Source: an uncultured Dehalococcoidia bacterium (lineage in GTDB: Bacteria > Chloroflexota > Dehalococcoidia > Lucifugimonadales > CATOSD01). From it: a stretch of DNA of 64,000 nucleotides. A model generated the notes under the pieces. It was given only the letters and a program-made list of their open reading frames with translations, ran no database searches and was not told the DNA's origin. The position numbers and the translations under genes are program-made. The DNA lies in assembly GCA_951812395.1 (NCBI GenBank), contig CATOSD010000002.1, forward strand, positions 1,292,442 to 1,356,441, given 5' to 3'. Shown here one piece after another: positions 1 through 8,205 of this stretch. Numbering within the stretch: the first letter of the stretch is position 1; the number at the start of each line of letters is the position of its first letter.

Positions 1-3
1 TAC

Positions 4-1449
4 TTGCGCGCTACCGGCCGGGCTGAGCTCGCCGAGCTCGCCGGCAGTTACTCGCACCTGGTGACCCCCGATCCGGAGGTTGAGGCCAATCCAGAGGACT
101 TCTTCGACCGCGTGGTGGAGATCGACCTGTCGCAGCTAGAACCGCACGTCGTCGGTCCGCACTCCCCCGACCGCGCCCGCCCGATCTCGGCGCTGGCGTC
201 GGAGCTGTCCGGGAGCGCGGACGAGCTAGTGGACCAGATCTCCTCCACGCTCATCGGAAGCTGCACCAACTCGTCCTACGAGGACATGAGCCGGGCCGCC
301 GACGTTGCCGAGCAGGCAGCCGCGCATGGAGTTGGGGCCGCTGTGCCGTTCATGGTGACGCCAGGCTCCGAGCAAGTGCGAGCCACGATCGAGCGCGACG
401 GCCAGATGGACTCACTGAAGCGCATGGGCGGCACGGTGCTCGCGAACGCCTGCGGTCCGTGTATCGGGCAGTGGCGGCGCGCCCAGGAGATGGTGGGCGT
501 TCCCAACACCATCGTTACGTCGTACAACCGCAATTTCCCACGCCGCAACGACGGCCAGGCCCAGACGATGAACTTCATTGCCAGCCCGGAGATAGTCACC
601 GCCCTCTCGCTTGCTGGCAGCCTGTCGTTCAATCCGATTACCGATACGCTCACCGGAGCCGACGGTGAGGCCTTCAGGCTGGAGCCTCCCAAGCCGGCGC
701 CGGAGGTGCCGGAGAACGACTTCGACCGGGGCGAGTCGGCCTACGTCGCTCCGCCTGACGACGGCAGCTCTATCGAGCTGAGTGTCAGCCCGGATAGCGA
801 ACGAATCGAGCTGATGGCGCCGTGGCCGGCCTGGGACGGCAACGATTTTCGCGACATGCCGGTGCTTATGAAGACGCAGGGCAAGACCACCACTGACCAT
901 ATCTCGCCCGCCGGGCCATGGCTGCGATTCCGCGGTCACCTTAGCAAGTTCAGCGAGAACATGTTCATGGGCGCCACGAATGCCTACACGGGCGACACTG
1001 GCACGGGCAAGAACGTCGTGACCGGTGAAGAGCGGCACGCCATTTCGCGTATCGCCACCAACTACCGGGACGCGGGCCTGCGCTGGGTGGTGGTGGGAGA
1101 CGACAACTACGGCGAGGGTAGCAGCCGCGAGCACGCGGCGTTATCGCCGAGGCTGCTCGGCGGCGCGGCGATCATCGCCCGCGGCTTCGCGCGCATCCAC
1201 GAGACCAACCTGAAGAAGCAGGGTCTGCTGCCGTTGACCTTCGCCGACCGCGACGACTACGACCGCATACGCGAGGACGACCGCATCAGCCTCGTGGGTC
1301 TGAAGGATCTCACACCTGGCCGGCCCGTCGAGTGCATAGTTGCGCATTCCGACGGCACGTCCGAGACGCTGCACCTCAACCATTCGATAGGCGAGTCACA
1401 GGTGGAGTGGTTCCGCATCGGCGGCGCGCTGAACATGTTCCACAAGTAG
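4..1449 (+). CDS. aconitate hydratase, C-terminal part (5' end outside window)
   Basis: ORF with aconitase motifs: GSCTNSSYEDM, ANACGPCIGQW, TSYNRNFPRRNDG, GEGSSREHAA; open at the left window edge. Confidence 0.93.
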   Translation: MRATGRAELAELAGSYSHLVTPDPEVEANPEDFFDRVVEIDLSQLEPHVVGPHSPDRARPISALASELSGSADELVDQISSTLIGSCTNSSYEDMSRAADVAEQAAAHGVGAAVPFMVTPGSEQVRATIERDGQMDSLKRMGGTVLANACGPCIGQWRRAQEMVGVPNTIVTSYNRNFPRRNDGQAQTMNFIASPEIVTALSLAGSLSFNPITDTLTGADGEAFRLEPPKPAPEVPENDFDRGESAYVAPPDDGSSIELSVSPDSERIELMAPWPAWDGNDFRDMPVLMKTQGKTTTDHISPAGPWLRFRGHLSKFSENMFMGATNAYTGDTGTGKNVVTGEERHAISRIATNYRDAGLRWVVVGDDNYGEGSSREHAALSPRLLGGAAIIARGFARIHETNLKKQGLLPLTFADRDDYDRIREDDRISLVGLKDLTPGRPVECIVAHSDGTSETLHLNHSIGESQVEWFRIGGALNMFHK

Positions 1450-1462
1450 CGGCCCCAGCGGC

Positions 1463-1503
1463 GTCACCCGCATCCTGAACCTTCCCCCATCAAGGGGGAA
1501 GGG
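1463..1503 (+). repeat. dispersed intergenic hairpin, copy A (GTCACCCGCATCCTGAACCTTCCCCC-atcaa-GGGGGAAGGG)
   Basis: 9-bp perfect stem CCTTCCCCC/GGGGGAAGG; related sequences near 24.45, 53.40, 54.63 and 59.70 kb. Confidence 0.75.
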
Positions 1504-1511
1504 ACAAGCGT

Positions 1512-2369
1512 TTAAAGCGACGCCAACCAGCCGTACATCGTGTCGAACAGCTCCTGCTCACGGCCCTGGTAGCCGTGATTGGCGCCCTCGATCTCGCTCA
1601 CGACAACGTGGGAGTATCCCGCCTCGGCCAGGCTCCGCCGCGCCGCGCCGCACACCGGCAACTCCTGCGGGCCGCCAACGGCGCACTCCTCCCCGCCGAA
1701 GATGAACCGCGTCGGGCAGCCGGTGTTGGCCGCGTGCGTAGTGACGCTGTAGCGATTGTCCGGGTTGAAGCAGTCCACGAACGCGCGGGCGCTCCAGGTC
1801 GAGCCCCACGGCACGCCGGGGCGCAGCAGCGTATCGGGCCGGCCCTCGGACAAATTGCGCTCCGACTCGCGGAACGGCCCGGCGAAATCCTCGCCGTCGA
1901 GCGCGACAACGCCCTCGTGGTTGTACTCCCCCGGCGACACCGGGACGACAGCCACGACGTTGTCGTATCGCTCTGTTGCCTGGGCGTAAGTGGCCCGCAC
2001 TGCTCCGCCGCTGTGGCCGCCTATCGCGATCCGGCGGTGTCCGCGGGCTCTCAGAAGCTCCAGCCACGCGGCGAAGTCCGCCCGCGAATCATCCACGGAC
2101 TCGAAGGCGTATCCGGCGAGCGGGCCACCGCGGACGCCGTTCGCGACGTGATCGTGGCCCCTCCGGTTTCCGGTGACGAACGCGATGCCTTGTTCGGCGA
2201 AGCGCTCTCCCAACCCCAGATACAGGCTGTTGTAGAAGTGGCCGCCGTCTCCGTGAAAGTACAGAACTGCGTCGACAGGGCTGTACTGTCCGCTCCTTGC
2301 AGTCCCAAAGTAGGCGCCGGACAGCGATATGCCCTCCGGAGTGGTGACTTCGACCAGATCTGCCAGCAT
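1512..2369 (-). CDS. alpha/beta hydrolase family protein
   Basis: ORF 285 aa with nucleophile-elbow-like GGHSGGAV and FHGDGG near the N-terminus. Confidence 0.75.
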   Translation of the reverse strand: MLADLVEVTTPEGISLSGAYFGTARSGQYSPVDAVLYFHGDGGHFYNSLYLGLGERFAEQGIAFVTGNRRGHDHVANGVRGGPLAGYAFESVDDSRADFAAWLELLRARGHRRIAIGGHSGGAVRATYAQATERYDNVVAVVPVSPGEYNHEGVVALDGEDFAGPFRESERNLSEGRPDTLLRPGVPWGSTWSARAFVDCFNPDNRYSVTTHAANTGCPTRFIFGGEECAVGGPQELPVCGAARRSLAEAGYSHVVVSEIEGANHGYQGREQELFDTMYGWLASL

Positions 2370-2416
2370 CGCTAGCCCTCCCTCGTTCGCCTGTGCCGTC
2401 TCTCAAGACGTTCTGC

Positions 2417-4840
2417 CTAGTAGATGATGCCCTCGTCCACCATGGCGGTGTAGTCCGGCTCGGCGACGCCAAGCAGCTTTCGGTACACGTACTCGTTGTG
2501 CTGGCCCAGCCGTGGCGCCGCCGTCAGCCTGGCCGGCGGACCGCCCGCGAACCGCCAGCCTATTCCCGGCAGCAGCCGCGTCTCGCCGTCGCCAGTCGTC
2601 ACCGGCGCGAAGTATCCGCCTCGCCTCAGCGACTCTTCTTCGTACACCTGGAGCGAGTTACGGGACCGTTCCGCGGCAACGCTGGCGTGCTGGAGAATCC
2701 GCGCCGCGTCGTCGGCGCCCTGGGTTGCCGTCCAAGCCCCTATCGCCGCGTCGATCGTCTGACGATCTCGCCGGCGGCCCCCAGCCGTAGCGTAGGCCGG
2801 GTCGTCCGCGAGCTCGCGCCGCCCTATCGCGCGGGAGAGCGCTATCCACTCATCCATAGACGTGACGGCGATCGCGACCCACTCGTCGTCACCGGCGCAT
2901 CGGTACAGGTCGTGCGGAAAGTGGACCGGGTCGAGGTTGCCCAATGGCTCCCTCAATCTACCGCTCATCTGGTAGTCGAGCAGCGCCGGGGCTATACTGG
3001 CCGTCAGCGCCTCGGCCATCGAAAAGTCCACGTACTGCCCAAGTCCCGTAGCGGCCCGATGGACCAGCGCCGCGACGGTCACCATCGCAAGCTCCATGCC
3101 CACCCACGGGTCTGCCCAGAGGCCGCCCTTGATCGGTTCGCCGTCCTGGTAGCCTGACACCGAGTTCCATCCCGTGTAGTACTGGAGCAGGCTGCCGTAG
3201 GCCACGTAGTCCCGGTCCGGCCCAGAGTGGCCCGTGCCTGACGAGGATACCATGATTATGTCCGGCCGGAGCTCCCTGAGAACCGGGTAGCCCAGCCCAA
3301 GCCGCTCTATCACACCGGCGGCGAAATTCTCCAGCACGACGTCGGCAGTGGCAATCAGTTCCTTCGCGAGATCGAGTCCGGCGGGTCGGGCGATGTTCAG
3401 CGCGCAGTAGAGCTTGGACTGGTTGTAGACCTGGAAGGCGGCTCCCCTGGACGAGGGATCCGGGCGTCTGGCGCTGCCCACCTTGATGACTTCCGCCCCC
3501 ATTGCGGCAAGTAACCTCGCCGCTGTTGGCCCGGCGATGATCCAGCTCAGGTCGACCACCCGTACTCCGGCCAGTGGTAGCTCGTCGGCTCGGCCCACGG
3601 GCTGTCGCGCTGTGGGGGCGCCGGCATCCTCTCGCCTCACTTGAGGACGTGCCGCCCCGTCGCGAGCCGGGGGCCGCCCCGACAGAAGATAGTTGTGCTC
3701 GCCCAGCGTCGGGGCCGCTCGCCGGTTGGCGCTAGCCGGCGAGTTCGACAGCCGGTATGCCGCGCCCGGGTAGCGGAGTGTGCCCGCGACTGGATGTCCC
3801 AGCTCGCTGAAGAACTCCCTGTGCTCCAGGTGCGGGTCAGTGAACAGGTCTTCCGCGGTGTTCACCGGGAAGCATGGTATCCGCCTATCTTGCCCCCATC
3901 GGGCGACGTCAAACTTGGAGAATGCCCGGCTCCACTCGCTCAGCAGCCCCCACAGCTCCGGGGTGTTCGCCTCCCTCGCCTCCCTGGTTGCGAATCGTTC
4001 GTCGTCGCCCCAGCCAGGGTTGCCCATCACATCGAGCCATTGCCTCCACTGCGCCTCCTCCCGAGGCGAAATGGCGACATAGCCGTCGTTGCACGGCAGT
4101 ACACCGCCGATGGCGCCCACAGTACCGGCGTTCCCTCGGTCACGTGACGCCGAGGGCTGCCCGTAGGCGTGGCCGGCGAACGATGCCAGGATCTGCGTGG
4201 CCATGGCCTCGTACTCCGACACGTCGGCGCGGCTACCATAGCCCGTCATCTTCCTACGGAACAGCGCCGTCAGCACAGCCGTCGCGGCGGCAAGCCCGGC
4301 TGTCTGGTGAGACTGCCAGCCTCCCGCGCGCACCGGCGGGACGCAAGCGGGGTCGTCGACCGGGCCGAGCAGCGCGTGGGCGTGTCCCGTACCGTGGAAG
4401 AGGGTCAGATCGGTGGCGCGCTCGCCGTCGCGGGTGCTCCACGGTCCGAAGGGGGAAATCGACGCGAAAATCAGGCCGCTATTGGATGCGGAAAGGCTTT
4501 CATAGCCCAGGCCTATTCGGTGCAACGCTAGCGGCCCTAGGTTCTCCACCAGCACGTCGGAGCCGCTCGCCAGAGAGTGCACCGCCTGGCGTCCCTCTTT
4601 GGTCGTAAAGTCGACGGTCACGCCGTACTTGTTGACGTTGAGGGCGAGGAAGAGTGCGCTGTGCTCGGGGTGCGGCTCGTCGCCCGGAAACGGTCCGACT
4701 CGCCTTGTGCGGTCGCCCTCCGGCGGCTCGGCTTTGACCACTCTCGCGCCCAACTGCCCCAGGAGCTTCCCGCAGTAGGCCGCCGACACGCCTTCGCCGA
4801 GCTCAAGCACTTTGAGACCGTCCAGCAGCGACTCTTTCAT
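2417..4840 (-). CDS. two-domain CaiB/BaiF (family III) CoA-transferase, tandem fusion
   Basis: 807 aa; two CoA-transferase III halves (LKVLELGEGVSAAYCGKLLGQLGARVVKAEPPEGD and VRVVDLSWIIAGPTAARLLAAMGAEVIKV). Confidence 0.9.
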   Translation of the reverse strand: MKESLLDGLKVLELGEGVSAAYCGKLLGQLGARVVKAEPPEGDRTRRVGPFPGDEPHPEHSALFLALNVNKYGVTVDFTTKEGRQAVHSLASGSDVLVENLGPLALHRIGLGYESLSASNSGLIFASISPFGPWSTRDGERATDLTLFHGTGHAHALLGPVDDPACVPPVRAGGWQSHQTAGLAAATAVLTALFRRKMTGYGSRADVSEYEAMATQILASFAGHAYGQPSASRDRGNAGTVGAIGGVLPCNDGYVAISPREEAQWRQWLDVMGNPGWGDDERFATREAREANTPELWGLLSEWSRAFSKFDVARWGQDRRIPCFPVNTAEDLFTDPHLEHREFFSELGHPVAGTLRYPGAAYRLSNSPASANRRAAPTLGEHNYLLSGRPPARDGAARPQVRREDAGAPTARQPVGRADELPLAGVRVVDLSWIIAGPTAARLLAAMGAEVIKVGSARRPDPSSRGAAFQVYNQSKLYCALNIARPAGLDLAKELIATADVVLENFAAGVIERLGLGYPVLRELRPDIIMVSSSGTGHSGPDRDYVAYGSLLQYYTGWNSVSGYQDGEPIKGGLWADPWVGMELAMVTVAALVHRAATGLGQYVDFSMAEALTASIAPALLDYQMSGRLREPLGNLDPVHFPHDLYRCAGDDEWVAIAVTSMDEWIALSRAIGRRELADDPAYATAGGRRRDRQTIDAAIGAWTATQGADDAARILQHASVAAERSRNSLQVYEEESLRRGGYFAPVTTGDGETRLLPGIGWRFAGGPPARLTAAPRLGQHNEYVYRKLLGVAEPDYTAMVDEGIIY

Positions 4841-4892
4841 TCACCCCTGCTCCTCGGCGTGACCACCCGTGTTTCTCGCAGGCTCGTGGCGT

Positions 4893-6233
4893 CTACCCGC
4901 CGGCTCGAAACAGCGAAAACAGCTCCCCTACGCTTTCCACCTCTTCCAGCGCCCACAGCCGGGCGAGCGCGCGCTCGACCTGGGCTTCGGAAAGGGTGCG
5001 GCCCGCGAGGGCACGGAACTTGCTCTCGAGCTGATCATCGCTCATAGGATTCTCCGGCGTGCCCGTCGCGTGCTCAACGACCTCTGTCAGCTCCCGTCCG
5101 TCATTCAGCACCACGGTCACCTCGGCGGAGCCCTCCTCTTGGGTCTCGTCCACCGTCGCGGATATCAGGTCCCGCAGCCGCATGATCTCGGGGTCGACCA
5201 CACGCTCGTCGGTGTACTGCGCCGGAAACGCTGCCCCGTCCACCAATCCCACGGCCATGCTGTGCTGGTACGAGAACTTGCCTTCCAACCCTACCCTGGG
5301 ATTGGGCCTGTCGACGAGCTCGAGTACAAGAGGGTGCACCATAGCCCGCACGCTCTCGACCATATCGGCGGTGACGCCATGCGAATCTCGAAAGCGCGCC
5401 ATGGCGTCGATCAGCGGATGGTTGACGACCCCGCAAGCGTATGGCTTGAGGCCGTTCTGGTACAACTCCCAATGATCTCCCAGCCTGTCGGTCGCGCGGC
5501 CCAGGTCGCTCTCCGCCGAGTAGACTTCGGTGAAGCCGCGCCTGCCCTCCAGTATCTCTGTGGTGGAGGTGAAGCCCCGGCTGGCCAGCAGGGCCGCCAG
5601 CACGCCGCTCTGAGCGGACCGCCCCGGATGTAGCGGCTTGGTCATCGAACCGAAAGAAACGCGAAGTCCGGACGCCTGTGCTCCGGCGACTCCCAGCGCC
5701 TGCGCCATGCGGTCGGTGTCCATGCCCAGCAGCCTACCCGACGCGGCGGCCGCGCCGAACACACCGCACGTGCCGGTGATGTGCCAGCCTTCGTTATAGT
5801 GGGCGGGGTGAACGGCCATTCCGATGCGGCACGTAATCTCCATGCCAATCACCGAGGCGGCGAGCGCGCGGCGTCCGTCGGCGCCGATCCGTTCAGCGAC
5901 GGCAAGCGCCGCGGGAAAGGTGGGTGCGGATGGGTGGATGATCGTCGGGAAATGCGTGTCGTCGTAGTCATCCAGATGGGCGAGGTAACCATTCGCCAAC
6001 GCGGCATTCTGCATAGATGTCCGTGCGGCAGCGCCGACGACCGACGCGCTGGCATTGCCACCCTCTTCGCGGAACACGTCCAGCAGTATGTTCAGCGAAG
6101 GGTCTCTCGAAGCGTAAAGCGAAACGGCGAGGTAGTTGATGAGGCACCGCTTGCCCTCGTGCATGAGGCGCTCGGGCAGCGCCTCCACGTCAGTTTCCAC
6201 GACGAATCGGGCGATGTCTTGGGTTGCTCCCAT
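4893..6233 (-). CDS. MmgE/PrpD family protein
   Basis: 446 aa; GNASASVVGAAARTSMQNAALANGYLAHLDDYDDTH and MTKPLHPGRSAQSG motifs. Confidence 0.9.
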   Translation of the reverse strand: MGATQDIARFVVETDVEALPERLMHEGKRCLINYLAVSLYASRDPSLNILLDVFREEGGNASASVVGAAARTSMQNAALANGYLAHLDDYDDTHFPTIIHPSAPTFPAALAVAERIGADGRRALAASVIGMEITCRIGMAVHPAHYNEGWHITGTCGVFGAAAASGRLLGMDTDRMAQALGVAGAQASGLRVSFGSMTKPLHPGRSAQSGVLAALLASRGFTSTTEILEGRRGFTEVYSAESDLGRATDRLGDHWELYQNGLKPYACGVVNHPLIDAMARFRDSHGVTADMVESVRAMVHPLVLELVDRPNPRVGLEGKFSYQHSMAVGLVDGAAFPAQYTDERVVDPEIMRLRDLISATVDETQEEGSAEVTVVLNDGRELTEVVEHATGTPENPMSDDQLESKFRALAGRTLSEAQVERALARLWALEEVESVGELFSLFRAGG

Positions 6234-6606
6234 GGATGTTGTCCTCTTCCCTCGCGTGAGCTATGGCCATGCGCCATTGAAGCGTGAGTGTAAGGCGGCG
6301 GTCAGAGGCTGTCAACGAAACGGCCTGTCGCGAGTCTGTTTCAGATTTCCAGGTGCGCTCAAAACCGTCTCCCTCGCCAACAGCCCGTCCCCGCGCCCGT
6401 CTCTTTACCTGCCGCCATCCCCATGCGTTCGCCATGTTGTCTGGCCAATGTCCCCCGGCGCCTCGACGCACACCCCGGCCGCACTCACTCGCCTACATCC
6501 GACCCTTTCGCCCCCCTGCACCCCGAGAAAACCGTCACTTTCCCGCGCCGCCCGTGTACCGACCTTGACACGCATCTGACACGCATACGTCCCCCACAAG
6601 CCCCAC

Positions 6607-6639
6607 GACTGCGCCGTTTCTTCCCACCAATCCGGCCCA
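6607..6639 (+). repeat. 33-nt segment shared with 44023-44055 inside a C-rich/G-poor intergenic tract
   Basis: gactgcgccgtttcttcccaccaatccggccca vs gcctgcgccgtttctccccaccaatccggccca, 2 mismatches by eye. Confidence 0.75.
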
Positions 6640-6662
6640 GTCACGCAATCTCGCCAACGCTC

Positions 6663-6691
6663 TTGAAAGTACCGCACATACGTGCTACCCT
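6663..6691 (+). promoter_or_regulatory. sigma70-like promoter with conserved palindromic spacer, copy 1
   Basis: TTGAAA-17 nt (gtaccgcacatacgtgc)-TACCCT; spacer core shared with 45952-45968 and 58171-58187. Confidence 0.6.
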
Positions 6692-6716
6692 CGACCAGGC
6701 GAGGGACAGACCCCGC

Positions 6717-6927
6717 CGGCCCGGAATCCTATACCCCCAGTCGGGATTATGCCCCAGGCATCCGCAGGGGCCTCATGTACTGGCCACTGCCCACCGACCC
6801 CGCTGTCCTGTTCTGCCAGGCGGCGCGACACATGTGCCCGGATATGCCCCGCCGGGCATTACAGATTCGCGCAGGACCGGCGACACTCTCAGCTACGAGG
6901 TGCACAGAATGTCGCAGAATCTAACAG
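6717..6927 (+). repeat. unknown conserved intergenic element / candidate ncRNA, copy 1
   Basis: Alignable to 46022-46258, with an ungapped 3' block (tgccaggcggcgcgacac...gaatgtcgcagaatctaacag); follows a conserved promoter. Confidence 0.6.
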
Positions 6928-7121
6928 AAAATCGCTTCCCCGCATTCGCGGGGCCAACGGTTGGGGGGAGTAGGGTAATCTGAAACAGGTTCTGCCTGTC
7001 GCTCCTCACGTCGCTAGACGGCTGCGAGGCAGGCCGTGTACCATCTGCGGGGCGCGGGCAATGCCCGTCGTAAGGCGCCGACGGCTTAGTGAGGGCAGCA
7101 CCACAACGAGGGGATGAAGGC

Positions 7122-8093
7122 ATGGATGGACTTGCAAACGCGCACCTGGCGGCAATCAGCGAGAGCATCCGTTTTCTGCGAAGCGTAGACTTCTGGTCGC
7201 CGGATTTGCGTTCGGAACTTTTCGGGCTCCAGGACTCGCTTCCGGCCCCAACGGCGCCGGAGACAGCGGGCGAACGGGACGTTGGCTCCTCGCAGTCTTT
7301 GGAGGCCGCGCTTTCCGTCGCCAAGGCCGCTGTCGCTTCAGTCGACGCGCTGGCGGCGCGCCTGGGCGCCGGAATCGACGCAGAGTTGGCCGCGCGCACA
7401 AGTGACGTGCTCGCACGGGCGGCGGACCATGCGGCGGCGAAGGTACGGGCATCGGCGGCCGACAGGGTGCGGGGGCTGTACGTCATAGTCGACCCGGAGG
7501 TGACGAGGGGTCGCCCGATACTGGACGTCGCCGAAGCCTCGTTAAAGGGCGGCGCCAGCGTAGTGCAACTTCGGGACAAATCGCGAGACAAGGGTGAGAT
7601 GCTGCCAGACGCCATAAGACTACAGGCGATGTGTGAGGACTACGGCAGCCTGTTCGTGGTCAACGACGACGCCGACCTGGCCCGAACCGTCAGCTCCCAC
7701 GCTGTGCACGTGGGCCAAACCGACCTGCCGGTTGCCAGTGCCCGCGCTGTGCTCGACGCGAGGCAGCTCGTGGGCACTTCCAACGGCGGCGTAGACGAGG
7801 CGCTACGTTCGCAGGCGGAAGGAGCGGACTACGTAGCCGTGGGCGCCATCTTCGCCACCACCACGATGGGCAAGAGCGGGCGAAGGTCCCTGGGCGTCGA
7901 GGCCATCGCTGAGGTCAAAGATGCCGTATCGATGCCCGTAGTCGCAATTGGGGGAATCAGCCTGGGCAACATCACCGACGTCGTAAGCGCGGGCGCGGAC
8001 AGCGTGTGCGTGGTCAGCGCGGTTACCTTTGCCGATGACCCGGAAACTGCCGCGGCGCGCCTGGTAGAGGCGATGCAGGCGGCGTCCGCCTGA
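7122..8093 (+). CDS. thiE: thiamine phosphate synthase-like protein with ~115-aa N-terminal extension
   Basis: C-terminal part RGLYVIVDPEV, GGASVVQLRDKS, VNDDADLA, HVGQTDLP, VAIGGI; N-terminal helical extension; ATG at 7122 preferred over the 7089 ORF start. Confidence 0.85.
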   Translation: MDGLANAHLAAISESIRFLRSVDFWSPDLRSELFGLQDSLPAPTAPETAGERDVGSSQSLEAALSVAKAAVASVDALAARLGAGIDAELAARTSDVLARAADHAAAKVRASAADRVRGLYVIVDPEVTRGRPILDVAEASLKGGASVVQLRDKSRDKGEMLPDAIRLQAMCEDYGSLFVVNDDADLARTVSSHAVHVGQTDLPVASARAVLDARQLVGTSNGGVDEALRSQAEGADYVAVGAIFATTTMGKSGRRSLGVEAIAEVKDAVSMPVVAIGGISLGNITDVVSAGADSVCVVSAVTFADDPETAAARLVEAMQAASA

Positions 8094-8205
8094 ACGCTGT
8101 GTACGGCTCTCATGCGGCCTGGCGCTTCGCCAATGCGGCCTGCCGCTTCGCCAACCGTCCGATTGCGACTAAGAAACTATCTCAGAATCCTGACCCACAA
8201 ATACA

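Noticed and set aside
412-1134. Long antisense ORF opposite aconitase, and many similar long antisense ORFs (e.g. 13165-13857, 31236-31742, 48415-49575, 55926-57869)
   Set aside because: Typical spurious ORFs in high-GC DNA lying opposite genes with clear family motifs.
6682-6924. Small ORF (80 aa) matching in frame the C-terminus of the ORF at 45953-46255, ending at the same TAA
   Set aside because: Differences between the copies fall about evenly on the three triplet positions and include radical substitutions, so a conserved peptide is less likely than a non-coding repeat.
6700-7121. TPP riboswitch upstream of thiE, suggested by gggattatgccccaggcatccgcagggg
   Set aside because: No CTGAGA box or other THI-element landmarks; the same sequence recurs at 46 kb in front of an unrelated gene.
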